A DNA stretch of 64,000 bases from contig OY821749.1 in assembly GCA_963682055.1 (NCBI GenBank), positions 27,659,631 to 27,723,630 on the forward strand. Direction: 5' to 3'. This document shows positions 25,011-37,606 of the stretch, in pieces. Numbering within the stretch: the first letter of the stretch is position 1; every line of letters begins with the position of its first letter. This DNA comes from Primula veris (taxonomy: Eukaryota > Streptophyta > Magnoliopsida > Ericales > Primulaceae). Below the pieces are notes generated by a model. That model saw only the letters and a program-made list of their open reading frames with translations. It searched no databases and was not told the DNA's origin. The translations under genes were made by a program, and so were the position numbers.

Positions 25011-27372
25011 TACTAACTTGTAGGAAAAAGAATACACAGACAAAATTATTTCTTTCAAGCGATATAGTCTTTGATTTTTGTACAAGAAAACACGTATAAA
25101 AAGAAATTGATGGAGGCATGGAAAGGAAAAGTTATTTGTTTTGTTTTTAAATATAGACTATCTGAGTCTTTTTATGTTTGCTTATTTTATTACTACTTGG
25201 TAAAGGAATCATGAGTGTATATTTTGTATTTATCTCTCCTATTACAATAATACTTCGTTGTACCGGCTATATTACAATCCCACCATACACACCGGTGGGT
25301 TCATTTGTAGTTTTCTCAATGGCTATGTCAAATATCAAGTTTTTATATAACAGTGCATACATATACATGCACTATATATCATAATTTCCTTCTATAAATG
25401 ATAGCAGGCTTGAAATAACAGGAGTATAAATTTGAGATATACAACTTTTGTATTATTATTAGACACACATAGGCACACTATTGAGTGAACTCGGGTTATG
25501 CTTAAAAATATCGCCTAACCATAATAATTTCTTTTAACTTAATTTTATTTTTAAATTTAGGCTGATATTCACTTAGTGTTCCCCATTCCTAAATGGGTTT
25601 TTATTTGTTATCACATTAGTTTTTATTACCCAACATTTAGTAGTAATTCATTACTTCATATGGAAACTTCAAATTCAAGGGGGTGACTTGTAATTTTTAA
25701 ATAACCATAGTTTGGTAAATAGTTTCTACAATAGCTATAGTTTGGAAAAAAAATCTCACAATAACACACGCCGTTTAATTAATTATTGTCTTACCCGATG
25801 ATTGGCCACAGAGATAGCAAATATGTCATCGTGAATCAAGGCGCATCAGTATATTCAATAAGTAATTATTATTTTTTTAAAAACCCTACTTTACAAACAC
25901 TTTTAAAGTTTGCTAAATGATCAAAATTATATAACTTTTTTACCCCAGATTTATATACATCTTATCATTGTATCTTCATCCTTCCCATATAACAATTATC
26001 ATAATTCAATATCATAAGCAATATAATTTTATTATAAATTACTAATCATTCTTTTTATTGATTCGTTAAAATTTTAAAATCGAAGGGACATTGCATAAAA
26101 CATATATATACACATGTATACAAGTATTAGAAACAAATTTCAGTAGGGAACTACAAGATTTCTCAATTAATCTGTTTAACGATTCACCATCAAGTTTCGA
26201 TCACGTTATCCACAAAATGAGTTCTCCAAAAAAAAAAATGCATAGCAGTTCATGAACCATCCATGCTATACATTCATGGTCGTTTGTCTCAAGTCTCAAC
26301 ATGGTTCTGAGTAAATTCTTTTTAAGGAGTTTTAAATAAAATCTATACCTATATCACCATGAGTTATAAATTATAATAAAGCAAAGATAGTGATAAAATA
26401 CAAAGAAAGAGAAATGTTTATTGAATTATCTTGGTTGAAAACTTACATGGCTACACCGGCTTTATATAGCCAAAATTTGGTCACGAATAAAATCGTACAT
26501 AATCTCAAATAAATAAAATCTTCTCGATATGGAAATTATATATATCTATTCTTATGATAATGATATTCAATCAAAGATTCATGCATTAGTATACTAACTT
26601 GATTTTGTGAATAAATGGGTTAACATGTTCCTTAATGGATAGAGTCACGGAAGTACAATATGAAATGGAAAGGTGGCCTGAATAACAATATAAAAACACA
26701 TGAAACAAACGTTATTGAGAGTAATACTTCTAGTTTCATTTTTCTAGCTTCTGAAGAGGGTCTTTATAGAACGTAATTAAACCAAGTTTTGTCGTGTTTA
26801 AGAGATAAGGAGAACGGATTACCAATTCTTTTTGGCCATAATTCAGCTAGATCCTCTCTTTTTGTATTACTGGATTGAGTATGAGTTTGTACAGGTCTTA
26901 TTTCAGACTCAGAAGTTCAACACTTCCATGGATTAAGACTACCACCACATAAAAAGTGTTGCTTTACTTTAATTGCCATTTATTGATCTTTTACCCACGC
27001 ATTCACACAAAATTACAACCATGGCATGGGAAATTGTTCATACATACGCTGAAAATGGACTTATGTGGGTGTCAAAATTTAAAATTTTAAAATGAGTTGT
27101 GTCAAATCATCGTTTTTAACATATTTAAATGAAATTACATGGTCAAAAATTGAAAAACGCACAAGTTTTAGAATTATGAGGTGCCGTCGCCCCGATGGTC
27201 TGCTCTTAGCTTCCCCTGCGCTGAATGATCGATATATAGATCATTATTGTACTTACATTTGGTGGGGAAAAAAAGGAAATATTGAAAAGTAATTTTCAAA
27301 TTTGTGGTGTAGCATTATTTCAAGGAAAACACGGAAATATCTTTAAAAAATCTGGGAATAAATTGTAACAAT

Positions 27373-27486
27373 TAATAGGTTGTTCGTTTTTTAGGTATTG
27401 CTTTGAGAGGAACGAGCTTTCGTAGTATAATCCCCATTCACTCGTTCATATCTGTACTTCATTACCGGATCAATTACTCCATCAAT
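27373..27486 (-). pseudogene. P450 exon 3 tail relic, copy c
   Basis: Diverged version of the relic at 7778-7886. It carries a short insertion (cattac type) inside the GVIDPAS segment that breaks the frame, and it ends at the same point beside the IDG codons. Confidence 0.8.
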
Positions 27487-28982
27487 GTTTAATGTTTTGA
27501 GCGAGAGTTTAGTTTCCTTATAATTCAGTCTCCTAGAGAAATTGATGTACATGTGGAAGGATATTTTAAAAAAAATACATATTATTATCAAAATTTGGAA
27601 TATAATAGAAATGATGCAATTGCTCTAATGGTAAGAAGACAGTTTATCGATAATCTCTATATGTAATATATCGGACGGTTTAGGTTTGGTTCCCGTTCTA
27701 TACCAAACTTCTGAGTGCACTACTGATAATTAAAGAATTATATATATTGATCACTTGTACAAGAATTTTTACTAAGTATTATATATGATTAGAGAGTAAA
27801 AACAGTGTAAATATGGACAGTTTTTAGGAAAAAAAACAAGAAAAATACTTTTTAAATTACAAAGTATACATCTACAAATTACAAACTCAGGTTTAACTTG
27901 TATGGAAAAAATTTAGATTCTTTAAAGATTTTTTGTGAGAAATTGGAAAATTGTTATAAGATAACTGTAAATTATAAATTGAGTTTTAATTTGTAATACC
28001 CATTTTGACAATTTATAAAACCCATTGTCTGACTTGTATGTATTTTTTGAAGATATTTCTATTTTTTTTAAAATTGTAAAAAAAAACTCCAAAAAACAGA
28101 AATTTCTTACTTTCTTTATTTTAAAACCGTACTATAATTTTAAAAATCCTTTTTAGAATAATTCCCTTTTGATTAAATTTCTTTTGTTTTCATAAAAAAT
28201 CAAAAGAAATTTTAAAAAACAAATAAAATTTCTAGAAAAATGTAAAATTAGACTTTATAACCAAGTTTTATAATTTAACAATGTTTTATGTTTTTTTTTA
28301 AATAACCAAGAAAATGGTCAATGGTCAAACTAATAAATCATAGTTACATTTTGTAACTCTGAATTACAATATTGCATTAGATTCAAATTTTTATTACAGG
28401 ATAAAATGCTCCTGTAAATATACACGTGTTGGAGATTTGTATTTTATACAAAATAGTTTGTCCAATTTTGACAAACCAGTTTAGTTTAAACTTTATGAAA
28501 TGGTTCGGGCATAGTTCTAAACCGAAGTACTTTTAGAGCGCTTTGAACAATGTAAATTTTGTCTAAAACCGATAATCGGTGTGAAAATATTGACCTGCGA
28601 AAATGAGGTTAGAGGGGAATTTCGGGAATGAAAAAAATAAGAATTATTGATTATTACATAAAAGCATATTTAATATTTAAAACTCACTTAATATTCAAAA
28701 CTCACGGTCACAATTCTTATTTAAGATTTGATATATATATATATTAAGACAGCATGAGTAAACATCAAATTAAAAACAAAGAGGACACAAACAGGATGAG
28801 TGATCCATATAAGTAGATCATTATTGTTCTTGAAAATAAAAAGGAAATATTAAGAAAAGTTACTTGCAAATTTGTGGCATCGGCAATATTTCAAGTAAAG
28901 CAAGTAATTTTTTTCTATAGAAAAGTCTTCCAAAAACTTAGGTTTAGGAAACTAAATTTATAAACTAATAAGTCTTGAACAA

Positions 28983-31036
28983 TTAATAGGTTGATGCCCG
29001 TTTTTTAGGTATTGCTTTGAGAGGAATTAGCTTTCCTAGTGCAATCCCCATTCGCTCGTTAATATCTGTACTTGCCGGATCAATTACTCCATCAATCTCC
29101 CAGTCGAAAGATTGTAACATGGAGGCCAAAGCAAGGTGAATGACTCGATGAGCCAGAGAAAGCCCCACACAAATCCTCCTCCCAGACCCAAACGGTATAA
29201 GCTCAAAATGTTGCCCTTTGTACTCTATGGCTTTGTCTAGAAACCTCTCAGGCTTGAAAGATAGAGGGTCGTCCCAGGACTCTGGGTCCCTTCCAATCGC
29301 CCACACGTTTACATAAACCTGCATGGTCAAAATGGTTTAGCTCAGTTACTCGGTATAGGGTGCGGGTGCTCAATACTTGAGATCTCGTGTCCGAGTCTCA
29401 AAATTTGAAGGCTTGAAAGCTTACCAACCCTTTTAGGTTAAGAGAGATGAATAAACCTGTGTGTTTTGGGGAATAAAGTAACCCATGTATTCACAATCCT
29501 GCATTGAGTTTCTCGGCACTAAAAGGGGAACCGGTGGATGGAGACGGAGGGTTTCCTTAATTACAGCTTGCAAATAATGTAAATTGTCTATATCGCTCTC
29601 CTCAACCTTCCTTTCGGTACCAATGACTCGGTCAAGTTCTTGTTGGACCTTGGTCATAGTCGCAGGGTTACGCAGTAGCTCTGTCATCGCCTACTCTATC
29701 GTGCTACTCGTTGTTTCTGACCCTGCGAAGAACATTTCCTGCAGATTTTCCTTAGGTATAAATGATTGTTCTAAGACGCACGGAAACAAAGTTATAAAAG
29801 AACATAATTAATTTGTGCAAATTGAAAAATAAAAACCTAAATTTATACTCAAATTTTTAACAATGAACGCTATTGCGAACAATCTTTAAAATAGAATTTA
29901 TGAAATCACGGTTCGTCATTTATAACAGCAAAATGGTAAACTGAATGCTTATGTTTTCTTATAAAAAATAGAAAAGAGCGTAAAAAGCATTAAGGTTTGA
30001 CTTTTCCGGGAAATTGTACATTTTCTTGTACCACTCTGACAAATGCAAAATTTCAAAGACGTTATGAACCAAGTTTAATAAAACAGAAGTAATTTCATGT
30101 ATAACAGCGGAAAGAATACAACATTACCATTATGATTGTCGTCACGTTCCGATCAGAGACCCTATCGTACTCATTCGGCTCCTCTTTAGACTCCAAAATA
30201 ACATCCAACAAGTCTTTGCCAGTTTTCACTCTCCCCAACTGCTTCTTCTCTTCAACTCTGTCCGCTACAAACACGGATATAATTTTTTTAGCTCTCCCCA
30301 TGTCACGTTCCATATTTTTCTTGATCCTAAGAGGATCGAACGGCTTCAAGAAAGGGAAAAAGTCTGCAATATTTAGCTTTCCTGCCCATTTCATAAACAT
30401 GTTCATTGCATCAGAGAACTCTCGACCTTCTTTAGACTCTGGATAAAAAATGTCCCTCGACAGTACAATGTTACCAACAACATTGATAGCCATAAGAAAA
30501 AGGAAATGGCAAATACTCACTGCCCCTGATCCTCCTTGCAAACGTGATTGTTTCGAGTCTTCCTTTATCCAACGTATCATGTTATCGACGCATTTTCTCC
30601 TTAAGGAAATTGTTTCGTTAACTCTCCGAAGCTGAGTGAAACAAAGTCGCCTCAACAGCTGCCAATTTTTTCCATAACGTCCCATGGCAAGTGATCCTTC
30701 GTGGAAGGTATGTGCGGTTAGTGCATGTGGTACCGTTCTATCGCAGAAAATATCATCGTAGTTTTTGAATAACTCAGAAGCAGACTTGGCTGATTGTACA
30801 ACCATAGTGTTAATAGACCCTAGTTGCAACTAGAGAACTGGCCCGTATTTGAACTTAAGATCGTAGAGGGTCTGATGTGGCATGGTTCCGAGATCCAGCA
30901 AGTTGCCGATGATGGGCCATGTTGGTGGCCCAGGTGGTCGGTGTCTGTCCAAACCACGTTTCTTAGCCTTGACCCAAATCACCAAAAGAATAACAAAAGT
31001 AGCTAGTAGTATTGTGGAACTCCATGTTCTATCCAT
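28983..31036 (-). pseudogene. CYP76A-like cytochrome P450, copy 5 (pseudogene, same stops as copy 4)
   Basis: Exons 31036-30128, 29738-29457 and 29318-28983 follow copy 4 at a constant offset of 8327. The same two TGG-to-TAG changes are present (30830-30832 and 29691-29693). Splice sites, ExxR, PERF and the heme cysteine are intact but lie after the first stop. I found one coding difference from copy 4, a Glu-to-Lys change in the WIEED segment of exon 1. Sharing two independent stop codons shows that copies 4 and 5 descend from one gene that was already dead. The 3' flank is full length, unlike copy 4. Confidence 0.94.
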
Positions 31037-31117
31037 TTTCTGGTTTACTAAGTCTTGTCTATGTATTTTGTGACTTTTGTGTATGCATTTCCTGAAACAG
31101 GTTAAATAGGACCATGA

Positions 31118-31888
31118 ATTTTGAAAACAAGGTAGCTACACTAGCACGAGTTTTTTTTTTACCAAACTATTGCCAGGAAAGAGAAATACAAACATACATA
31201 CACATGTTTTAAGACTCGTCTAATCACTAATTAGTAATTATATCTAATCTAACGATTTATGTATCTAACAATTTTTATTTTTATTTTGAAAACAAGGTAG
31301 CTACAATAACACGAGTTTTTTTTTACCAAACTATAGCTAGGAAAGAGAAATACAAACATACATACACATGTTTTAAGACTCGTCTAATCAGTAATTAGTA
31401 ATTATATTTAATCTAACGATTTGTGTATCTAACAATTTTTATTTTAATTTTGGAAACAAGGTAGCTACAACAAGGCGAGTTTTTTTTACCAAACTATTGC
31501 TAGGAAAGAGAAATACAAACATACATACACATGTTTTAAGACTCGTCTAATCACTAATCACTAATCACTAATTAGTAATTATATTTAATCTAACGATTTG
31601 TGTATCTAACAATTTTTATTTTAATTTTGAAAACAAGGTAGCTACAATAACACGAGTTTTTTTTACCAAACTATAGCTAAGAAAGAGAAATACAAACATA
31701 CATATGTTTTAAGACTCGTCTAATCACTAATTAGTAATTATATTTAATCTAACGATTTGTGTATCTAACAATTTTTATTTTAATTTTGGAAACAAGGTAC
31801 AATAACACGAGTTTTTTTTACCAAACTATTGCTAGGAAAGAGAAATACAAACATATACATACACATGTTTTAAGACTCGTCTAATCAC
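31118..31888. repeat. ~160 bp tandem repeat array upstream of P450 copy 5 (about 5 units)
   Basis: Five units of the array, with private changes: a triplicated ctaatca word near 31,545 and a shortened caaggtacaataac word near 31,793. The array is cut at 31,888 by the LTR element that follows. Confidence 0.93.
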
Positions 31889-33952
31889 TGTTGGAAAAAC
31901 ATGTAAAAAACATGGGTGTTTCCGAATGGTCACTGGACCGACTTCGAGTCATTATTTCATGTGAAAGCGTTGGTTTGTTTATACCGTACTCAACGTGGTT
32001 GAGTAGCCCGTGTGATGAGTTTCGTAACGGTATATCGCATGACCTATTCGGAGAATGGGTGTGAATACAAATCGGCTTCAAAGTTGGGCTCTCAAAAGCT
32101 TAATTCTGGAAAAACCGAAATGATAATGAAAAACCATTTGGTATAATCCTATATTGGAAGATTGAGAGTCAATTTCACAATATATATAGCATATCAACTC
32201 ATTTAGTTGTTAAACTAACATGTCCACATACACCTAAGAGTATTAGTGTGTACCACACGCGTGCTCGCTCGGGTCTCGGGTCGCGGACGCGGGCTTGGGC
32301 TTGGGATTTGGGATTTGGGGAATGTCTCGGGTCTCGGCTCTTGGTTCTTGGGTCCAAATCCGAAATGAGAGTTTCCAGCAACAGAAACGTCAGCAATAAA
32401 TGAGATTAATTGCTGCGGTTTCAGAATTAAATTGAGCGGATTCTGGGGATGTAACTCCTAGAATTAATGACCACAATTATGGCTGCGGTTTCTATAGAGC
32501 CTATAAAAGGAAGCTCTCCCCCTCTCATTTCAGACACAACAATCACACATACACAGCATACAACATCATATTAGAGAGAGAGAATCACACCACCAACAGC
32601 TCGACCTGTGGTTCGGTGCGGGTTTTCACGTGAGCCACTCTGAGACAGAAGTTGTATCTTGAGAACAAAGTCCCGAAAGCAGAAACCTTTAAAGCTGGTT
32701 CGGGAAATATTGTTTAAGGGAAACTGGTTTCTATAGAGCCTATAAAAGGAAGCCCTCTCTCTCTCATTTCAGACACAACAATCACACATACACAGCATAC
32801 AACATCATATTAGAGAGAGAGAATCACACCACCAACAGCTCGACCTGTGGTTCGGTGCGGGTTTTCACGTGAGCCACTCTGAGACAGAAGTTGTATCTTG
32901 GGAACAAAGTCCCGAAAGCAGAAAACTTTAAAGTTGGTTCGGTAAATATTGTTTAAGAAAAACTGCTCAGCAGTTGCCTCTTCTTTTATATTTCTGTTAT
33001 TTATTTTTCAGTCCTTTTATATTCTGTCCATTTCATTTCAATACTGTTTCTTTCTGTAATTTACTTTTCTGTACTGTTTCTTTTCTGTATTTACATTTCA
33101 GTACTGTTTACTTTCTGTCTTTTTATTCTGTAATTACTTTCTGTAATTTACTTTTTCAGTTATGTAATTTCTAGTATTTACAGAAATAGTCCAGCAGTTT
33201 AGTAATTATACTATTCTGTCTGGCAGTTTCTTTAATTGTCAAAACAGTCCAGCAGTTAGTAATTATACTATTCTGTCTGACAGTTTTAAACAATTACAAT
33301 CCAGTCCAGCAATTTAATAATTTATATTAATCTGTCTGGATTTTTAATTAGTGTAATTTAAATTCTGTACGAGTCAGGAATTGTAATTTATTTTCCAATT
33401 GTGAGAAATAAAGTGTTATTTCCATTGCGTTCATATCTTTTAATTTATCGTCCTTTCAATTATTGTTTTCGAAATAGTACCAAAACCAACAATTTTAAAC
33501 AATATCTTTTTTGGTTTTACTATTTTCGAAAAAGAAAAAGGACTTTTCTTTTTATTTTATTGTTGTTGATGTCTCGGTTTTTTATTCTTACAAAATCATT
33601 GCTAGTTTAATAGAAATTGAAATTTGCAAATAGAATAAATCCGATTTGGTTTAACCTTTTTAATTCTAGAATATTAATAAAGAGTTCTTAGTGAAATCAA
33701 AAGTGATTTGATTTTTATGCTAGAGTCTCTTTTAATTGTTTTATTCTTTTGAAGCAATCTGATTAAATTATAATTAATATTTGCGATTAAGAATTTTAGT
33801 TTTCTTGCGAGAAACTAAACGGTTTTAATTTGTCATTTCAGATGACTAATGAGGATTAAACACCCACCGTTTCTTCGGAAAACGTACAGGACGCAGTTGT
33901 GATTGGCAGTAGCCATTACATTACGAGCGCTGCGAGTGGGGAGCTCAGGCTC
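31889..33952 (+). mobile_element. Truncated LTR retrotransposon (one LTR, leader, start of gag)
   Basis: A probable LTR runs from TGTTGG (31889) to CCAACA (33491), about 1.6 kb. It has TATA motifs and a T-rich region of repeated ttctgtaattta words. About 350 bases of leader follow, then ATG at 33842. Downstream codons read like a gag start, but a TAA is the sixth codon, and homology stops at 33,952 where P450 spacer resumes (equivalent to 13,188). There is no target duplication and no second LTR. The right end is a recombination break, and the rest of the ~160 bp array and about 0.4 kb of spacer are missing. A copia-type origin is an inference from its general form; I could not identify a primer-binding site. 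Confidence 0.65.
32487..32964 (+). repeat. 239 bp tandem duplication of the LTR promoter segment
   Basis: Two adjacent copies (32487-32725 and 32726-32964) with a few differences. Each carries ctataaaagg (32501-32510 and 32740-32749) and the downstream atcatattagagagagag word. The LTR therefore has two TATA boxes 239 bases apart. Confidence 0.93.
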
Positions 33953-36650
33953 ACTTCCAGAAAGATGCGTAACTCCAGTAATCTTCAAAAACCATTTGTA
34001 ATTGATTTTTCGTCTTAGTTATCGTTAATCTCCGGGTCAAGCTCTGTTTACTTCGCCAAAGAAACTTAATCCTTTTACAGTAAGAAACTCAATTATTTTA
34101 AAAAAAATCTTGACCATTCACTGACTCAATATGAAATACTAGCGTGTAGGATGTACACAGTTCGGTTTGATTTTTGGGTAAACTACGAACCAAAACAATC
34201 GGTTCGGTTCGATTTTAACTAAAAAAATACTTGGAGCCGAACCAAACAAAACCGATCATAATCGGTTTGGTTTGGTTTGGTTTGATTTAAAGTTTAACAA
34301 ATAAAATACACAATATTCAAAATTACACTAGTTTCGTAAAGTTTTTGCTTATATTTTATTTACAACTTTAAATCAAAAGTCGAATAACAAGTAAATTTAA
34401 AAATAATTTATCAAATTTTAAACCAAAAAAACCAATTACTAATCGATTTGGTTCGGTTTTTGATCGGTTCGGTTTGATCGATTTGGATCGGTTTATATGT
34501 ACACCCGTACTAACTTGTAGGAAAAAGAATACACAGACAAAATTATTTCTTTCAAGGGATATAGTCTTTGATTTTTGTACAAGAAAACACGTATAAAAAG
34601 AAATTGATGGAGGCATGGAAAGGAAAAGTTATTTGTTTTGTTTTTAAATATAGACTATCTGAGTCTTTTTATGTTTGCTTATTTTATTACTACTTGGTAA
34701 AGGAATCATGAGTGTATATTTTGTATTTATCTCTCCTATTACAATAATACTTCGTTGTACCGGCTATATTACAATCCCACCATACACACCGGTGGGTTCA
34801 TTTGTAGTTTTCTCAATGGCTATGTCAAATATCAAGTTTTTATATAACAGTGCATACATATACATGCACTATATATCATAATTTCCTTCTATAAATGATA
34901 GCAGGCTTGAAATAACAGGAGTATAAATTTGAGATATACAACTTTTGTATTATTATTAGACACAAATAGGCACACTATTGAGTGAACTCGGGTTATGCTT
35001 AAAAATATCGCCTAACCATAATAATTTCTTTAACTTAATTTTATTTTTAAATTTAGGCCGATATCCACTAGTGTTCCCCATTCCTAAATGGGTTTTTATT
35101 TATTATCACAATATTAGTTTTTATTACCCAACATTTAGTAGTAATTCATTACTTCATATGGAAACTTCAAATTCAAGGGGGTGACTTGTAATTTTTAAAT
35201 AACCATAGTTTGGTAAATAGTTTCTACAATAGCTATAGTTTGGCAAAAAAAAATCTCACAATAACACACGCCGTTTAATTAATTATTGTCTTACCCGATG
35301 ATTGGCCACAGAGATAGCAAATATGTCATCGTGAATCAAGGCGCATCAGTATATTCAATAAGTAATTATTATTTTTTTAAAAACCCTACTTTACAAACAC
35401 TTTTAAAGTTTGCTAAATGATCAAAATTATATAACTTTTTTACCCCAGATTTATATACATCTTATCATTGTATCTTCATCCTTCCCATATAACAACTATC
35501 ACAATTCAATATCATAAGCAATATAATTTTATTATAAATTACTAATCATTCTTTTTATTGATTCATTAAAATTTTAAAATCGAAGGGACATTGCATAATA
35601 CATATATATACACATGTATACATGTATTAGAAACAAATTTCAGTAGGGAACTACAAGATTTCTCAATTAATCTGTTTAACGATTCACCGTCAAGTTTCGA
35701 TCACGTCATCCACAAAATGAGTTCTCTAAAAAAAAAATGCATAGCAGTTCATGAACCATCCATGCTATATATTCATGGTCGTTTGTCTCAAGTCTCAACA
35801 TGGTTCTGAGTAAATTCTTTTTAAGGAGTTTTAAATAAAATCTTTACCTATATCACCATGAGTTATAAATTATAATAAAGCAAAGATAGTGATAAAATAC
35901 AAAATAAGAGAAAGAAAGAGAAATGTTTATTGAATTATCTTGGTTGAAAACTTACACGGCTACACCGGCTTTATATAGCCAAAATTTGGTCACGAATAAA
36001 ATCATACATAATCTCAAATAAATAAAATCTTCTCGATATGGAAATTATATATATATCTATTCTTATGACACTTAATGATATTCAATCAAAGATTCATGCA
36101 TTAGTATACTAACTTGATTTTGTGATTAAATGGGTTAACATCTTCCTTAATAGATAGAGTCACGGAAGTACAATATGAAATGGAAAGGTGGCCTGAATAA
36201 CAATATAAAAACACATTAAACAAACGTTATTGAGAGTAATACTTCTAGTTTCATTTTTCTAACTTCTGAAGAAGGTCTCTATAAAACGTAATTAAACCAA
36301 GTTTTGTCGTGTTTAAGAGATAAGGAGAACGGGTTACCAATTCTTTTTGGCCGTAATTCAGCTAGATCCCCTCTGTTTGTATTACTTGATTGAGTATGAG
36401 TTTGTCCAGGTATTATTTCATACTCAAAAGTTCAACACTGCCATGAATTAAGACTACAACCAAATAAAAAGTGTTGCTTTACTTTAATTGCCGTTTATTG
36501 AGCTTTTACACACGCATTCACACAAAATTACAACCATAGAAAAATGTTCATACATACGCTGAAAATTCAGGGGCAAAGCCACGAATAGCATATGTGGGTG
36601 CTAAAATTTAAAATTTAAAAACGAGTGGTGTCAAATCATCGTTTTTAACA
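33953..36650. other. Spacer between LTR fragment and P450 copy 6 unit
   Basis: Diverged copy of 13,190-15,850 (scattered substitutions and small indels), including the 363 bp MITE. It lacks the hAT-like MITE of unit 1. Non-coding. Confidence 0.6.
34145..34507. mobile_element. MITE-like element rich in cggtttggtt words, copy c
   Basis: Third copy at the orthologous spacer position, with a few substitutions relative to 13,378-13,740. Confidence 0.6.
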
Positions 36651-36658
36651 TATTTAAA

Positions 36659-37300
36659 TAGGGGTGACATCGGTTCGTTACCGAACTTTTTGGCTACATA
36701 CCGATACCATACCAAACTAGTTTGATTTGATAATTTTTATACCATTACCGAACCAAAAAATTCGGTATACCAAACTATTCGGTTGGTTCGGTTCGGTTTC
36801 ATTTTTATATCAAAGTTTTGAGTTTACAAGTGATGATAGAAAAATTGTGAGTAGTGGAAAAAAAAACATAGTATAAAATTTTAAAAGTAGTAGATTAAAA
36901 ATATATATATATATATTTATTTATATTATTGTTACATTTTTTATTTTTTTGCATAAATGAGTAAACAATATTAGACATTTTCTAGCAAATGTTATAAATA
37001 AAATAAAATATTATAAGTATTCATTAGAAAACGCAATATAAGTATATTATAACAATTTTAATAATTAAGTGTATATAAATCTTTTAGTTTATTTCTCTTA
37101 ATAGTTTATTTTAATATTTCGGTTTGAATTGGTACCATACCGAACTCAGCAGACGAATACCGAAATCGAATCGACTTTTAAAGATCGGTTTGGTTATACC
37201 GTACCATAATATCGGTATACCAAATTTTTGATACCAACTTGATTGATTCGGCTCGGAAAGTGGTCGGTTGGTACAAGTCGATACAAAAATGTCATCCCTA
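36659..37300. mobile_element. hAT-like MITE, 642 bp, unit 6
   Basis: The terminal inverted repeats are taggggtgacat and atgtcatcccta (one mismatch). The flanking 8 bp are tatttaaa (36651-36658) and tatttaag (37301-37308). The orthologous sites at 15,850 and 27,119 are empty. The interior has mirrored ggtttggt/accgaacc segments around AT-rich sequence and no coding capacity. A TAGGGGTG end plus an 8 bp duplication is typical of hAT elements. Confidence 0.87.
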
Positions 37301-37495
37301 TATTTAAGTGAAAATACATGGTTAAAAATTAAAAAACGCATAAGTTTTAGAATTATGGGGGTGTCTTCGCCCACGATGGTCTCCACTTAACTTCCCCCAG
37401 AAATATTGAAAAATAATTTTCAAATTTGTGGTGTAGCATTATTTCAAGGAAAGCACGGAAATATCTTTAAAAAATCTGGGAATAAATTGTAACAA

Positions 37496-37606
37496 TTAAT
37501 AGGTTGTTCGTTTTTTAGGTATTGCTTTGAGAGGAACGAGCTTTAGTAGTATAATCCCCATTCGCTCGTTCATATCTGTACTTGCCGGATCAATTACTCC
37601 TCAATG
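37496..37606 (-). pseudogene. P450 exon 3 tail relic, copy d
   Basis: Fourth copy of the P450 tail relic; one base is missing in the atcaattactcc segment. It ends at the same junction as the other three. Confidence 0.82.

Larger units (their letters stand above)
24066..28982. other. Spacer between P450 copies 4 and 5
   Basis: Up to about 26,850 this matches 12,796-15,585 with no difference I found. After that it is a diverged paralogue of the 15.6-17.8 kb spacer. It lacks the SINE (empty site at about 27,119-27,140) and holds its own version of the exon 3 relic. No gene seen. Confidence 0.6.

Noticed and set aside
13601..34881. Repeated small frames (82 and 68 codons) at three spacer positions
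   Set aside because: They fall in or beside the 363 bp MITE in duplicated spacer, match no family, and are preserved by recent duplication rather than selection.
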